From Planctomycetota bacterium (GTDB taxonomy: Bacteria; Planctomycetota; Planctomycetia; Pirellulales; Lacipirellulaceae): 64,000 bases of DNA. The notes beneath the pieces are model-generated. The model saw only the letters and a list, made by a program, of their open reading frames with translations, did not search any database and had not been told where the DNA came from. This document shows, one piece after another, positions 33,183 through 42,364 of the stretch. The position numbers and the translations under genes are program-made. Position 1 is the stretch's first letter, and each line of letters starts with the position of its first letter. The stretch spans positions 18,637 through 82,636 of the forward strand of contig JAJDEF010000032.1 of the NCBI GenBank assembly GCA_029259945.1, read 5' to 3'.

Positions 33183-34466
33183 ATGATTCAAAATACAACG
33201 ATTCACCGCCACTATTGGATGGCAGTTGCATCGATGGCCCTGTTGATGGCTATTGCCGTCGGTTGCCAGCGTACAGCACCGCCGGTGAAAAGTGCCGATG
33301 CCGCAGAGAAAAAACCTGCCAAAGTATTAGTCGGCATTGCGAGAGAAAAAACGCTTCGTCAAACCATCGACCTGCCGGCTGTCGTCGAAAGTGACGAAAC
33401 AGCAATGCTGATGACCAGGGTCGAGGCTTATGTCGGGGAGGTACTAGTCGACATTGGCGATGAAGTACAAAAAGGGCAAGTGCTGATCCGACTCGATGCA
33501 CCAGAACTCTTGCACCAGGCTGCCGAGCAACGGGCGATGATTGGTCAGCTTGAGGCAGATGGACAAGTGCTCCTCGCCGAGGTGGCAGCTGCGCGTACTC
33601 AACTCGACGTGGTAAGGGCAAAATTGCGGCTGAAAAATTCTGAGCGAGACCGTCTGGAACGTCTAGTCAACACCGGAGCGATTGAAAGGCAGCGTCTCGA
33701 AGAAGCCGAGTCGTCGGCTCAGTCGGTTGCTGCCACGCTGGCTCGGTATGAGAATGGTTTGCAGGTTGCCCAGGCAAAACTGCTCAAAGGCAAATCCGAG
33801 ATGGCAGTTGCCGAGAGTAAACTTCAGGCGGCGGAAGCACTTGCCAGCTACTTAGAGATTAAGGCACCGTTCTCGGGTGTGGTCGCTCGGCGAGATGTCG
33901 ATTCCGGTAATTTGGTTCGCCCCGCAAATCAAGGCAAGGGTTCAAAGCCGTTGCTGGTGATCGAAAAGCTCGATCGTCTGCGTGCCATTATGCACGCAAC
34001 CTCCGATGTTGCCGGCCAACTTTCAGTCGGTGATCAGGTAACGTTCTTGTCAGATGACAAGCCAAATAACCCCATTCATGCGGAGATATCTCGCACCTCG
34101 GGATCGTATGATGAGAGAACCCGCATGATGCGTGCGGAAATTGACATCGATAATTCGCCAGACTCAGCGACCGGGCAGCGCCCGATGCGCTCAGGCAGTT
34201 ACGGTTCTGCAAAAATTGTATTACGAGAAGAAACCCTGCCTGTGGTTCCTGAGTCGGCTTTGCTTCATCGCAACGGGGTGACTTCGGTAGTCGTGATCCG
34301 AAACGAGGTTTGTCAAATTACGCCCGTCGAAATTGCGATGGAGAGCGAAGGCTTGGTCGGTATTCGTTCGGGAGTTGGGAACGGCGACTTAGTGGTTTTT
34401 GAAAATCCTGACGCGATTCAGCCAGGCCAAACCCTTTTGCGTAGCCAAACGGAGTTAGTTCCCTAG
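33183..34466 (+). CDS. RND efflux periplasmic adaptor lipoprotein
   Basis: Membrane fusion protein of the HlyD/AcrA type, 427 aa. Signal peptide with lipobox IAVGC near residue 28, so it is probably anchored as a lipoprotein. Lipoyl-like halves are VGEVLVDIGDEVQKGQVLIRLDAPE and IKAPFSGVVARRDVDSGNLV, separated by a long alpha-hairpin coiled coil (about 100-215, e.g. LRLKNSERDRLERLVNTGAI). A beta-barrel and membrane-proximal domain follow. It bridges the pump upstream and the TolC-like channel downstream. Confidence 0.93.
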   Translation: MIQNTTIHRHYWMAVASMALLMAIAVGCQRTAPPVKSADAAEKKPAKVLVGIAREKTLRQTIDLPAVVESDETAMLMTRVEAYVGEVLVDIGDEVQKGQVLIRLDAPELLHQAAEQRAMIGQLEADGQVLLAEVAAARTQLDVVRAKLRLKNSERDRLERLVNTGAIERQRLEEAESSAQSVAATLARYENGLQVAQAKLLKGKSEMAVAESKLQAAEALASYLEIKAPFSGVVARRDVDSGNLVRPANQGKGSKPLLVIEKLDRLRAIMHATSDVAGQLSVGDQVTFLSDDKPNNPIHAEISRTSGSYDERTRMMRAEIDIDNSPDSATGQRPMRSGSYGSAKIVLREETLPVVPESALLHRNGVTSVVVIRNEVCQITPVEIAMESEGLVGIRSGVGNGDLVVFENPDAIQPGQTLLRSQTELVP

Positions 34467-34530
34467 AGTAAGTCATTTTTTAGCCCAGCCAAGAACCTTG
34501 CTAGTTTGCCCGATCAAGGAAGATCGAACC

Positions 34531-36153
34531 ATGTTTACGAAATTCACAGCCACGTGGCGACAACTATCGACCTGTCTGGCGCTGTCCCTTTCGGGTTGTA
34601 TCTCGACGGGAGCAAAAGTTGCCGAGCTTGACGATCCCTTTCTGCCAGTGAAGCCTGCGGTTGTCTCAATTGAAAAAGAAGCTATCAAGTCCGTGACGAC
34701 AACCTCATCGACACAGCCTGTGAACTTAGCCACCATCGAAGACGATCAGAGCAATTCGGATGTTGAGCAAGTTAGTCATCAAGCCCCGCTTTCGCTATCG
34801 CCATCAAATGTAGATATTTCAGACCGAGTTTTCCCAATCGACTTGGCCAATTCCTTGGGCTTAGGCGGTGCAGACAACCTCCAAGTACGGCTTGCGCGAA
34901 CTCGACTTTTTCAGGCGCAGGCAAAACATTTTGCGGCCAAGACCTTGTGGTTGCCTTCGATTCGGTTTGGAGTGGGATACAACAAACACGATGGCCGACT
35001 GCAATCGACCCTTGGTGATGTGATTGAAGCCGATCGAAATTCGTTGTTCTACGGAGGTGGTCTGGGCTTGGGTGGGGCTCCGCTAGCGGGCGGGGCAGGT
35101 GGCCCTCCTCGACTGATGGTCAATCTGTCGCTCGCCGATGCCTATTTCAAGCCACTTGCTGCCTGCCAGGAAGTGGCTGCCAGTGGGGCTGCCGAGCGTA
35201 TCGCAACGAACGATTCGTTGGCGAACATCGCTATTGGCTATCATAGTCTCGTCGAATCACACGGTTTATTGGCCAACGCGAATGCCGCTCGAGATTTGAC
35301 CCAAAACATGCTGCAATTAGTCGAGAGTTTCGAGCGAGAAGGATTTAGTTCGAAAACTGAAGTCCTACGAGCGAAAACAGCTCTGACCGAGTGGCAACGC
35401 AAAGTCTCGGATGTTCAGCGCAAGACCGTTGTTCGTAGCGCAGAACTTGCCCGACAACTACGATTGCCACCGCAGGTGCAACTTGTGCCAGTCGAGGAGT
35501 TTGTCGTGCCGGTTGATTTTGTCGACACCTCGTTGGAAGTGGACGGGATGATCGCCCTCGCATGGCAAGGGCGCCCCGAAATTGCCCAATATGCAGCTAG
35601 ACGCGAGGCGGCCTGCTTTCGTGTTCAAGAAGAAAAGTGGCGGCCCTGGATTCCTAATGTCCAAGTCGGTGCAAGCGCCGGTGGGTTCGGCGGTGGTCCC
35701 TCCACCGCATTTCCTTCAGCGGCGAGTCGTAGTGATGTCGATGTACTCGCCGTCTGGGAATGGCAAAATATGGGCTTAGGCAACGTGGCGTTGCAGCGTC
35801 AGCGTCGAGGCCAATTGCATGAACGCGTGTTAGATATCGAGGTAATGCGCGATCAGATTGCCTCAGAAGTCGTGGCGATCTCAGCAGATGTTGCGAGCTA
35901 CCGCCAGCAAGTGGAATTAGCCCGCGAATCCATCGACGCGGCTCAGGAAAGCTACCAGCTCAACGAACAGCGAATTCGCGCCAACGAAGGCTTGCCTATC
36001 GAATTGCTGCAATCAATCTCTGCATTAGCCGATGCGCGAGACGCCTACACCGAGGCAGTCGCAAACTACAATCGCGCCCAATATCGCCTTCTCCGAGCGA
36101 TGGGCAACCCTGCCGGTGTTCCTGCTGGAAGTGAAAAGATTGTCAGTAAGTGA
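34531..36153 (+). CDS. TolC-family outer-membrane efflux lipoprotein
   Basis: Outer-membrane channel of the tripartite pump, 540 aa. Signal peptide with lipobox LSGC at about residues 21-24, then an unusually long Ser/Thr/Val-rich linker (to about 90) before the channel domain. Typical TolC helices with NLQVRLARTRLFQAQA and, near the end, ANYNRAQYRLLRAMG. A Gly-rich insertion (YGGGLGLGGAPLAGGAGGPP) sits in a strand region. ATG 34531 follows AAGGAAG; the frame reaches 34498 without a ribosome-binding site. Last gene of the efflux operon; the stop is followed by a T-run but no clear hairpin. Confidence 0.9.
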   Translation: MFTKFTATWRQLSTCLALSLSGCISTGAKVAELDDPFLPVKPAVVSIEKEAIKSVTTTSSTQPVNLATIEDDQSNSDVEQVSHQAPLSLSPSNVDISDRVFPIDLANSLGLGGADNLQVRLARTRLFQAQAKHFAAKTLWLPSIRFGVGYNKHDGRLQSTLGDVIEADRNSLFYGGGLGLGGAPLAGGAGGPPRLMVNLSLADAYFKPLAACQEVAASGAAERIATNDSLANIAIGYHSLVESHGLLANANAARDLTQNMLQLVESFEREGFSSKTEVLRAKTALTEWQRKVSDVQRKTVVRSAELARQLRLPPQVQLVPVEEFVVPVDFVDTSLEVDGMIALAWQGRPEIAQYAARREAACFRVQEEKWRPWIPNVQVGASAGGFGGGPSTAFPSAASRSDVDVLAVWEWQNMGLGNVALQRQRRGQLHERVLDIEVMRDQIASEVVAISADVASYRQQVELARESIDAAQESYQLNEQRIRANEGLPIELLQSISALADARDAYTEAVANYNRAQYRLLRAMGNPAGVPAGSEKIVSK

Positions 36154-36303
36154 TCCTGGTTTTTTTTTCAGCGAAGTTTTCTCTCCTCGTTCGGCTTTTA
36201 CACTTTACATGGGCAGTACGACGGCACCTTCCAGGAGTCGTTAAACTTTACGCGACCCCAGCCTTTGTAGAGTGGGCAAAGTAGAAAAATGCAAAAATCA
36301 CAC

Positions 36304-38310
36304 TCAGGCCAGTCCTATCATTGCTGCCGTTTGATAGGTCACCAGTGCCGCGACGTAAGCTAGGGCGGACATGTAGCCTAGTTGCAGTAGAGCCCAGTTC
36401 CAGGAGCCGGTTTCTCGCCGTGTGACGACTTGCGTTGGCAGACACTGCATCGCCAGTACGTAGAAAACCAGAAGGCTCAGGCAGGCTGCGGTGGTGAAGA
36501 CGGGGCGACCGTCGGCATGGGTGCTGCGGCGGAGGCGATCGATGAGCAAGCTGCCTTCTCCCGCCTGGTCTTCGCTGATGCCGTAGAGCACAGCCATCGT
36601 CGAAACGACAACTTCGCGTGCGGCAAACGAGCTAATGACACCGATGCTCATTTTCCAGTCGAATCCTAAGGGCTCGAACACGGGCTCGACGGCTTGGCCA
36701 ATCTGTCCAGCCCATGAATTTTCGAGTGCTACTTGGGCTACAAGTCGTTCCATCGCGATGGTTTCGCCGCTTGCCTCGAACGTGGCGATTTGCGATTGCA
36801 CTTCAGTAGACATATCTTCGAGGGCCGTTTTTGGGTAGGTGGCGAGTACCCAAATCACAACCGAGATGACCATGATCGTGGTGCCGGCGGTTTTAACAAA
36901 CGCCCACGAGCGATCGACCATCAGCAACAGCGCGTTTCGTAACGAAGGCAGTCGATAATTGGGTAGCTCGATGACCAAAGGTCGGGTGGGCCCTTTGAGC
37001 AGCGTTCGCTTAAACACCCACGCCGCGACCAGGGCCGTCACAATTCCCAAAGCATAGGCCGCAGTAAATAGCAACGATGCTTTGAGTGGATCGGTAGGAA
37101 ACAACAACCCCATGACCATCGCATAGACGGGCAGTCGTGCAGAGCAGGTCATCAACGGCAGTACAAGAATCGTTACCAGCCGATCGCGCCGGTCGTCGAT
37201 CACCCGCGATGCCATGATGGCAGGGATCGCGCAGGCATGGGCTGATAACATGGGCACAAAGGCCTTGCCGGGCAAGCCCACGCGATGCATGAGTCGGTCC
37301 ATCACAAACGCGGCACGAGCGAGGTAGCCAGAATCTTCGAGCAACGCCAACATGAAAAACAGCATGCAAATTTGCGGAAGAAACACCAGCATGCCGCCTA
37401 CGCCGCCGAAGATGCCATTGGTCACCAAGCTGCTGAAATCTCCGGCGGGTAGCCATTGCCCCACCGCTTGACTGGCTAAGCCGAACCAACCATCGATCAT
37501 ATCCATGGGGTACTGCGCCATCCAAAAAATCACGATGAACGTCAGTACCATGATGGCGGCAAAGCAGCCTAGCCCTACCACTTTATGGGTCAGCACTCGG
37601 TCGATAGCTTCGGTGAGTCGTCCATGGGCGGCGGCATCTCCCTGCGAAGTCGCGGCGCTGACGTTTTCGGCCCAGTTGTAACGAGCACTATACTGACAAC
37701 CGCTGCAAGAACTACAGGATGCCAAGTCAGGGGGCGCCGCCGGCGGACTCTTCTCGCGAACTAGTGTTTTGAGTGTTTTGCGTAGTTCCTCGATGCCACG
37801 CCCCGATCGGGCAGAGACCGCCACGACCGGGCAGCCCAGTCTTGTGCTAAGCTCTTCGAGATCGAATTGTAAGCGATGCTTCTCAGCGATATCGATCATG
37901 TTGAGCGCGACGACCGTCGGCAGGTTGAGATCGAGGATTTGGCTGGCGAGGAATAGATTGCGTTCTAGGTTGGTGGCGTCGATCACCACTAACACCGCAT
38001 CGGGGCGTGACCAACCAGAAAGTTTTCCGACGAGAGCATTGACGGCAACTCGCTCGTCGGGGGTGACTGCGTCGAGTGTATACAACCCTGGCAAATCAAG
38101 AAGCGTGGCCGACTGGCCGTCAAGCGTAACCCGTCCGCGCCGATGTTCGACAGTGGTCCCAGGAAAGTTTGCTGTCTGAGCCCTTAAGCCGGTGAGTCGG
38201 TTGAAGAGAGAGGTTTTTCCAGCGTTTGGATTTCCCGCCAGGGCAATCGTCACGGACCGATTCACCTGGGGCAAAACAGACAGGCCATTTTCATTTAGTG
38301 TCGAACTCAA
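36304..38310 (-). CDS. feoB: Ferrous iron transporter FeoB
   Basis: Inner-membrane Fe(II) transporter with a cytosolic GTPase domain. G1 GNPNAGKTS, G2 FPGTTVE, G3 DLPG and G4 NMID are visible in the first 130 residues. A Cys cluster (SCSSCSGC) lies between the GTPase and membrane parts. The Gate regions (GGMLVFLPQI..., MSAHACAIPAIMASR) and about ten membrane helices follow. 668 aa, a little shorter than E. coli FeoB (773). It lies 12 nt downstream of feoA, and a Fur-box-like site lies in front of feoA. Confidence 0.95.
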   Translation of the reverse strand: MSSTLNENGLSVLPQVNRSVTIALAGNPNAGKTSLFNRLTGLRAQTANFPGTTVEHRRGRVTLDGQSATLLDLPGLYTLDAVTPDERVAVNALVGKLSGWSRPDAVLVVIDATNLERNLFLASQILDLNLPTVVALNMIDIAEKHRLQFDLEELSTRLGCPVVAVSARSGRGIEELRKTLKTLVREKSPPAAPPDLASCSSCSGCQYSARYNWAENVSAATSQGDAAAHGRLTEAIDRVLTHKVVGLGCFAAIMVLTFIVIFWMAQYPMDMIDGWFGLASQAVGQWLPAGDFSSLVTNGIFGGVGGMLVFLPQICMLFFMLALLEDSGYLARAAFVMDRLMHRVGLPGKAFVPMLSAHACAIPAIMASRVIDDRRDRLVTILVLPLMTCSARLPVYAMVMGLLFPTDPLKASLLFTAAYALGIVTALVAAWVFKRTLLKGPTRPLVIELPNYRLPSLRNALLLMVDRSWAFVKTAGTTIMVISVVIWVLATYPKTALEDMSTEVQSQIATFEASGETIAMERLVAQVALENSWAGQIGQAVEPVFEPLGFDWKMSIGVISSFAAREVVVSTMAVLYGISEDQAGEGSLLIDRLRRSTHADGRPVFTTAACLSLLVFYVLAMQCLPTQVVTRRETGSWNWALLQLGYMSALAYVAALVTYQTAAMIGLA

Positions 38311-38322
38311 TGCGGTAGTAGC

Positions 38323-38565
38323 CTAGTATCTCTTTTTCGTTAAGACGGGCTCGACCGTTACGCCTTCTGCCAGTCGAGCCGAAAGTCCGATTCGAGCGCC
38401 TAAAATACGCACAATAAGCGGGTCGCCCGCTCGTACCAACTGCAACTGCCTTCCGACGCAAACCCCCATTGCCTTCAGCCGCGTGGCGTCCTCGTCGTCG
38501 AGTTGTAAGCCGGCGACCCTTGCGAGCGAATCGGGGGGCAGTTTTGGGAGTTGCACAGCAGTCAT
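38323..38565 (-). CDS. feoA: Ferrous iron transport accessory protein FeoA
   Basis: Small SH3-like protein needed for FeoB activity, 80 aa. The family pattern is clear: an N-terminal LPPDSLARVAGLQLDDEDATRLKAMGV, then GRQLQLVRAGDPLIVRILGARIGLSARLAEGV ending in V. First gene of feoAB, downstream of the Fur-box-like palindrome at 38598-38616, so it is probably induced under iron limitation. Confidence 0.93.
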   Translation of the reverse strand: MTAVQLPKLPPDSLARVAGLQLDDEDATRLKAMGVCVGRQLQLVRAGDPLIVRILGARIGLSARLAEGVTVEPVLTKKRY

Positions 38566-38597
38566 CGGAATGGAGGTAAAAGCGAGGCGGCTAGTTT

Positions 38598-38616
38598 AAT
38601 GAGACTCATTCTCATT
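38598..38616 (-). promoter_or_regulatory. Fur-box-like operator of feoAB
   Basis: On the minus strand AATGAGAATGAGTCTCATT, containing the inverted repeat TGAGA-N5-TCTCA, close to the Fur consensus of GATAAT-type repeats. It ends 33 nt upstream of the feoA start. Known biology (Fe-Fur repression of feo) makes this the natural reading; binding is not shown. Confidence 0.65.
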
Positions 38617-38848
38617 CCCATTTGATTCAGACTACGCTACCTCGCCCGGCTTCGCAAGGCGTAATGCAAAGGGCTCGTCGCAATCATCGCCCCTTTCGCT
38701 CCCTGTGGCTTATGTCGATTAGGGAGGGCCCCACAGCGTGCTAGCGTAACCTATATTTTTAGCGTTGCTGATCGAAAATGCCTGCCTGTTTTTTCCGACT
38801 CTGCTTGCTTGAAAACAGTGTCTATCGAAAACGAATATGGATATCTAA

Positions 38849-39967
38849 ATGAACATCCGAGAAATCAATTCCCTAGACGAATTAGAGGAACTCAAGCCAA
38901 TCTGGCGGGAGCTTCTCCGGCAAACGCCGAAGGCCAATTTTTTTCAGTCGTTTGACTGGCTGAAAGTTTATTGGAAATACTCGAGTGGCGATCAGCGTCT
39001 GAAAACTCTGGTGATGGAAGAGCGAGGGAGCATCGTTGGCATCATGCCGCTAGTCGTTCGTCGTGAAATGACAAAGGTTGGCCCGATCCGATTTTTGACC
39101 TATCCGCTCGATTACTGGGGATCGTTCTACGGTCCTATCGGACTTTATTCCGATCAGATTTTGGCCGCTGCGTTTGGCTACCTCAGCAATTCGAGTCAGG
39201 ACTACGATGTACTCGAGCTGCGGTGGATCGAAGGGGACGCCGAGATATGCAGTGAAATAGAAACACTCTTCGAGATTGCCAACTTTTCTCCGCAACGTAG
39301 TCGCCTCGATTCGACTGCCGTGATCGACCTTTCTGGGTCGTGGGAAGACTACTTAGCTTCGCGAACCAGCAAATGGCGGAACAACTATCGTCGTTGGAAG
39401 CGGCAATTGAATGAACTCGGCGAGGTGCGCTATGTTCGTTTCCGTCCCGAAGCTGCAGCAGATGCCGACCCGCGGTGGGACTACTACGACGAATGTTTAA
39501 GAATCGCTGCCACGAGTTGGCAGGGCTCTTCGACCACCGGCACGACACTCACACACGAGACGGTGGCATCTTTTTTGAGAGAAACCCACGAAGTGGCTGC
39601 CCGCTGTGGTGGCGTTGATGTTAACTTGCTGTACCTTGACGATCGTGCCGTGGCTTTTGCTTACAACTATGTTTACCAAGGTTATGTCTACGGCTTGCGA
39701 GTGGGGTTTGATCCTACCGTGCCTGCAAAAGGGGTGGGCAACCTGCTTTATGCCATGGCGATCGAAGATTCGTTCGAGCGAGGTGACTGGCGCTATGATT
39801 TCGGCCCCCGCCACTTGGAATGCAAGCGAGCCTTGTTGACCGACGTTTTGCCGGTCTCACGGATTAGCTGCTACCGTCAGTGGTCGCTTCGCCAGCAGCT
39901 CTTACGCTGGAAACGTCAACTCGATGCTCGGTCGGACGGGGTAGCCGTTCCTGCTCGTTGCAATTAG
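38849..39967 (+). CDS. GNAT / BioF2-type acetyltransferase-like protein
   Basis: A 372-aa protein of the double-GNAT group that includes CelD/BcsL-like and FemAB-related acyltransferases. First half: LKPIWRELLRQTPKANFFQSFDWLKVYW and the GIMPLVVRRE strand. Second half: WRNNYRRWKRQLNELG, VNLLYLDDRAVAFAYNYVYQGYVYGLRVGFD, GVGNLLYAMAIEDSFERG, the usual acetyl-CoA-fold block. Such proteins often modify surface polysaccharides or lipids. No neighbours suggest a substrate. Preceded by about 200 nt with no recognised feature other than a weak decameric-repeat-like stretch near 38700. Confidence 0.82.
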   Translation: MNIREINSLDELEELKPIWRELLRQTPKANFFQSFDWLKVYWKYSSGDQRLKTLVMEERGSIVGIMPLVVRREMTKVGPIRFLTYPLDYWGSFYGPIGLYSDQILAAAFGYLSNSSQDYDVLELRWIEGDAEICSEIETLFEIANFSPQRSRLDSTAVIDLSGSWEDYLASRTSKWRNNYRRWKRQLNELGEVRYVRFRPEAAADADPRWDYYDECLRIAATSWQGSSTTGTTLTHETVASFLRETHEVAARCGGVDVNLLYLDDRAVAFAYNYVYQGYVYGLRVGFDPTVPAKGVGNLLYAMAIEDSFERGDWRYDFGPRHLECKRALLTDVLPVSRISCYRQWSLRQQLLRWKRQLDARSDGVAVPARCN

Positions 39968-40007
39968 CTAAGTGGCCACCTGCTTTTGAAGTCGGTCGGT
40001 GTATGTT

Positions 40008-40030
40008 TCGGACCAGGATGGTCCGGCTAT
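40008..40030 (+). repeat. Hairpin-RGCTAT repeat, copy 1
   Basis: Stem TCGGACCA / TGGTCCGG (8 bp with an outer T-G wobble), loop GGA, tail GGCTAT overlapping the outer stem. It sits between the convergent stops at 39967 and 40064. Confidence 0.75.
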
Positions 40031-40063
40031 GTGGGATTGCAAAGAGCGGCGTTGGGTTCTCGA

Positions 40064-41401
40064 TCACTGCGGGAAGCAATTTCCAAACGCGAGGAGTAGC
40101 TTCAATGGGCCATTGAGGCGTACCTTTCGCCGCAACAATGCCCAAACGATGTTTTTTTCTTTTCTCAGAAATCCGATCCATGTTTTTGCGTCTGCGGTGA
40201 TTTGCAGGTCGGGCTTGCCGATGTGCCCCTCTTCGATGCGGATGGTCTTGTCACGAATCGTAATGGTTGCCTTGTGTTCTTCTTCGCCGGTGAAACTAAA
40301 GTGGTACCGTGCGCTCAGGTTAGCAGACTTCTCTGGTTGAAAAACCAACGATGCGCCGAGCAAAAACCCTTCGATCGTGTTTGGACGCAAGGTGTTTCCG
40401 ACCTGCTTGACTTGTTTATGAGGAAACCGCTTCCTAGCGTGTTCGGCAGCGTCAGAGTTATTTAGCACGTAAACCGTTTCTATCTTTTCTTGCAGTGGGC
40501 GCACATTTTCGCGTAGGTGCGCTTTCTTATCTTCTAAATAGGGGCCAATCACTTCTTCGCCGGCGGGGCAAACCGAAAGGCAGTAGGCTGCTTTGTAATT
40601 CGCTCCGAACGAAAGACTTTGCCACATCGAAGCGGATTCGGAATCGGTGACTCGGCTGCGATAGTCGATCGCTCCTTTGGCCTCAGCTACCTGCTCGGTC
40701 CAATCGGTAAAGCCCCCCATAAACTCTCGGTAATTGTGGGTATAGCAGGCTGAAAAGTTGAAATCGCCGGTGGGCGAAATCGCCCCGACCGGGCAGGCTG
40801 CTACGCACAGTTTGCATTCTAGGCAGGGGTTGTAATCGATCGGTTGGGCCTGCTCAGATACCTCAGCGTCTACTAAAAGGGTTCCAAGCAGAATAAAGTT
40901 GCCGAATCGCGGGTGAATGACGTTTCGGTGAATTCCCATCTTGCCCAACCCGGCCGCCACGGCGATCGGCTTGTGCGAAACCACCCAAACCTTGCCAGGA
41001 AATTTCTCCATTTCCATGGGAAAACCCATCGCAGGGTTGAGCGCCTTAACCCCTTGCTCTTCCAAGGTGCGAACTACCGCCCGCCCGATTTCATTGATTT
41101 CGTCGCCGGCGTGATGAAATTCCATGTTCGCGATCGAGCGAGCTGGTGTGCGAAGAGATTCTCGATTCATTCGGACAATGTAGCTAACGAGGACTCGAGT
41201 ACGAGGAAAAGCTTGTAAGATATCCTCCCTTTGATCGTCGACCTCTGGCCGATCGATTTTGACAACCCCGACATCATCGCCGCCAGCATCCAGAACGAGC
41301 TTCTGCAGCCATTGGGCATCCAGGGTTTGCAAGGCCTGCGAATCTTTTGTTGCACCACCTTCGCGATACTTGATGACGGCTGGGTGTTCAGCAAGTTTCA
41401 T
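40064..41401 (-). CDS. QueG-like 4Fe-4S protein fused to an SCP2 domain
   Basis: A 445-aa protein. Residues about 25-310 resemble epoxyqueuosine reductase and related reductive-dehalogenase-like proteins: RTRVLVSYI, GKMGIHRNVIHPRFGNFILLGTLL, a ferredoxin motif NPCLECKLCVAACPVGAIS and a second set with SACYTHN and YCLSVCPAGEE. Residues about 345-440 look like an SCP2 lipid/sterol-binding domain: YHFSFTGEEEHKATITIRD, GKPDLQITADAKTWIGFLR, ALLRRKVRLNGPLKLLLAF. That pairing suggests a redox enzyme with a hydrophobic substrate, not tRNA. A MarR-type palindrome lies 162 nt upstream (41556-41585), and the MarR gene follows beyond it. Confidence 0.8.
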   Translation of the reverse strand: MKLAEHPAVIKYREGGATKDSQALQTLDAQWLQKLVLDAGGDDVGVVKIDRPEVDDQREDILQAFPRTRVLVSYIVRMNRESLRTPARSIANMEFHHAGDEINEIGRAVVRTLEEQGVKALNPAMGFPMEMEKFPGKVWVVSHKPIAVAAGLGKMGIHRNVIHPRFGNFILLGTLLVDAEVSEQAQPIDYNPCLECKLCVAACPVGAISPTGDFNFSACYTHNYREFMGGFTDWTEQVAEAKGAIDYRSRVTDSESASMWQSLSFGANYKAAYCLSVCPAGEEVIGPYLEDKKAHLRENVRPLQEKIETVYVLNNSDAAEHARKRFPHKQVKQVGNTLRPNTIEGFLLGASLVFQPEKSANLSARYHFSFTGEEEHKATITIRDKTIRIEEGHIGKPDLQITADAKTWIGFLRKEKNIVWALLRRKVRLNGPLKLLLAFGNCFPQ

Positions 41402-41555
41402 GTTGGTTCCCTTTCAATCTATCACGCGAGACTTTTACTTTCCGTACTCTCGCCTTGTTGAAAAAACATCTATGCCCGCAAGTCTGAGAGACATACGCTG
41501 GCAAACTCCCTCGTAACCGTTCTCCACCATAATCGTTGTCTACCGTAGCAATCGC

Positions 41556-41585
41556 GCCCCTAAGTTGCATATGCAACTTAGGGGC
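41556..41585. promoter_or_regulatory. Perfect 30-nt palindrome, likely MarR operator
   Basis: GCCCCTAAGTTGCAT followed by its exact reverse complement. The core GTTGCATATGCAAC (41564-41577) is found again, with one change, upstream of the MarR gene at 42365-42378. It lies 155-184 nt upstream of the QueG-like gene start. An A-run rather than a T-run follows on the plus strand, so it is not a terminator. Confidence 0.65.
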
Positions 41586-41635
41586 AAAAAAATCCTTTTC
41601 GTATAACTGCTGTTCCGACGCGCCACTCCGGCGCT

Positions 41636-41658
41636 TCCGGCCAGGATGGTCGGGCTAT
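41636..41658 (+). repeat. Hairpin-RGCTAT repeat, copy 2
   Basis: Stem TCCGGCCA / TGGTCGGG (8 bp with G-T wobbles at two positions), loop GGA, tail GGCTAT. Located between the MarR stop and the palindrome. Confidence 0.7.
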
Positions 41659-41819
41659 ATAGTCTTGTCGCCAACGGCACTCTGTGCTGCTCGGTGTCCT
41701 CAGTGACTATCCTTTGATTGATCCCAGGCTTTGCAACTATACCGAGAACCCAACTTTACGTTTTTACTGTCGTGTCTGCCATCGTGCCGTTGTGGTAAAA
41801 TTTTTTACTGCATCACTTG

Positions 41820-42260
41820 CTACTTTATGCGGTTGACCATTTGTTTTACCGTGGTGATTTCTTTTGTGCTTAGTAACGTCTCCACCTCTTGCTGGGCAGC
41901 CTGCCAGTCGGTCCACACTTTTTTTAACAGCGACTGGCCACGGCGAGTCACTCTCAGCAAATAGCTATTCCCTCCTTCGCCAGGCAGGAACTCTATCCAG
42001 GCATTCTCTTCCATACGTTTTACGTTCCTGCTGAGCGTCGACTTTTCGAGCGAAAGTAATCGGCCTATTTTCGAGGGCTGAATGGGGCCTCGCAGTGTGA
42101 CGGCAACAAGAATGTTAAGTTGTGAAATTTTTATCTCGTGGTGGCGAATCCTGTCATCGTAAATACGTGATACGATGCGATTGAGCATCCTAACGCGCAC
42201 ACCGACACAATCATGGGCAATGGTGCGTGCAATCTCTTTCGCATCGTTTTTTGCTGGCAT
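41820..42260 (-). CDS. MarR-family transcriptional regulator
   Basis: Winged-helix dimeric repressor, 146 aa from the ATG at 42260. Layout: N-terminal helix (IARTIAHDCVGVRVRMLNRIVSRIY), then ISQLNILVAVTLRGPIQPSKIGRLLSLEKSTLSRNVKRMEENAWI (recognition helix), wing around GEGGNSYLLRVTRRG and a C-terminal dimer helix. The frame extends to 42380, across the palindrome at 42365-42378, which argues for the shorter start; neither start has a good SD. That palindrome matches the one upstream of the QueG-like gene, so self-regulation and control of that gene are likely. Confidence 0.85.
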   Translation of the reverse strand: MPAKNDAKEIARTIAHDCVGVRVRMLNRIVSRIYDDRIRHHEIKISQLNILVAVTLRGPIQPSKIGRLLSLEKSTLSRNVKRMEENAWIEFLPGEGGNSYLLRVTRRGQSLLKKVWTDWQAAQQEVETLLSTKEITTVKQMVNRIK

Positions 42261-42364
42261 AATTTTTTTTGTCAGGGCGGATGAGCTTGAATTGTCATTT
42301 ACGAAAAACGATTTACTACTCGTTTCGCACAAGAGCAAATCTATATCCCACATTCCAGTACTCT

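Larger units (their letters stand above)
41402..41819. other. Intergenic region with palindrome and hairpin repeat
   Basis: About 420 nt between the QueG-like gene start and the MarR gene stop. It holds the 30-nt palindrome at 41556-41585 and the hairpin-RGCTAT repeat at 41636-41658. No further gene is seen. Confidence 0.6.

Noticed and set aside
41556..41585. Perfect palindrome as a transcription terminator
   Set aside because: No T-run follows it on either strand in the right place, and its core is repeated upstream of the MarR gene, so an operator is the better reading.
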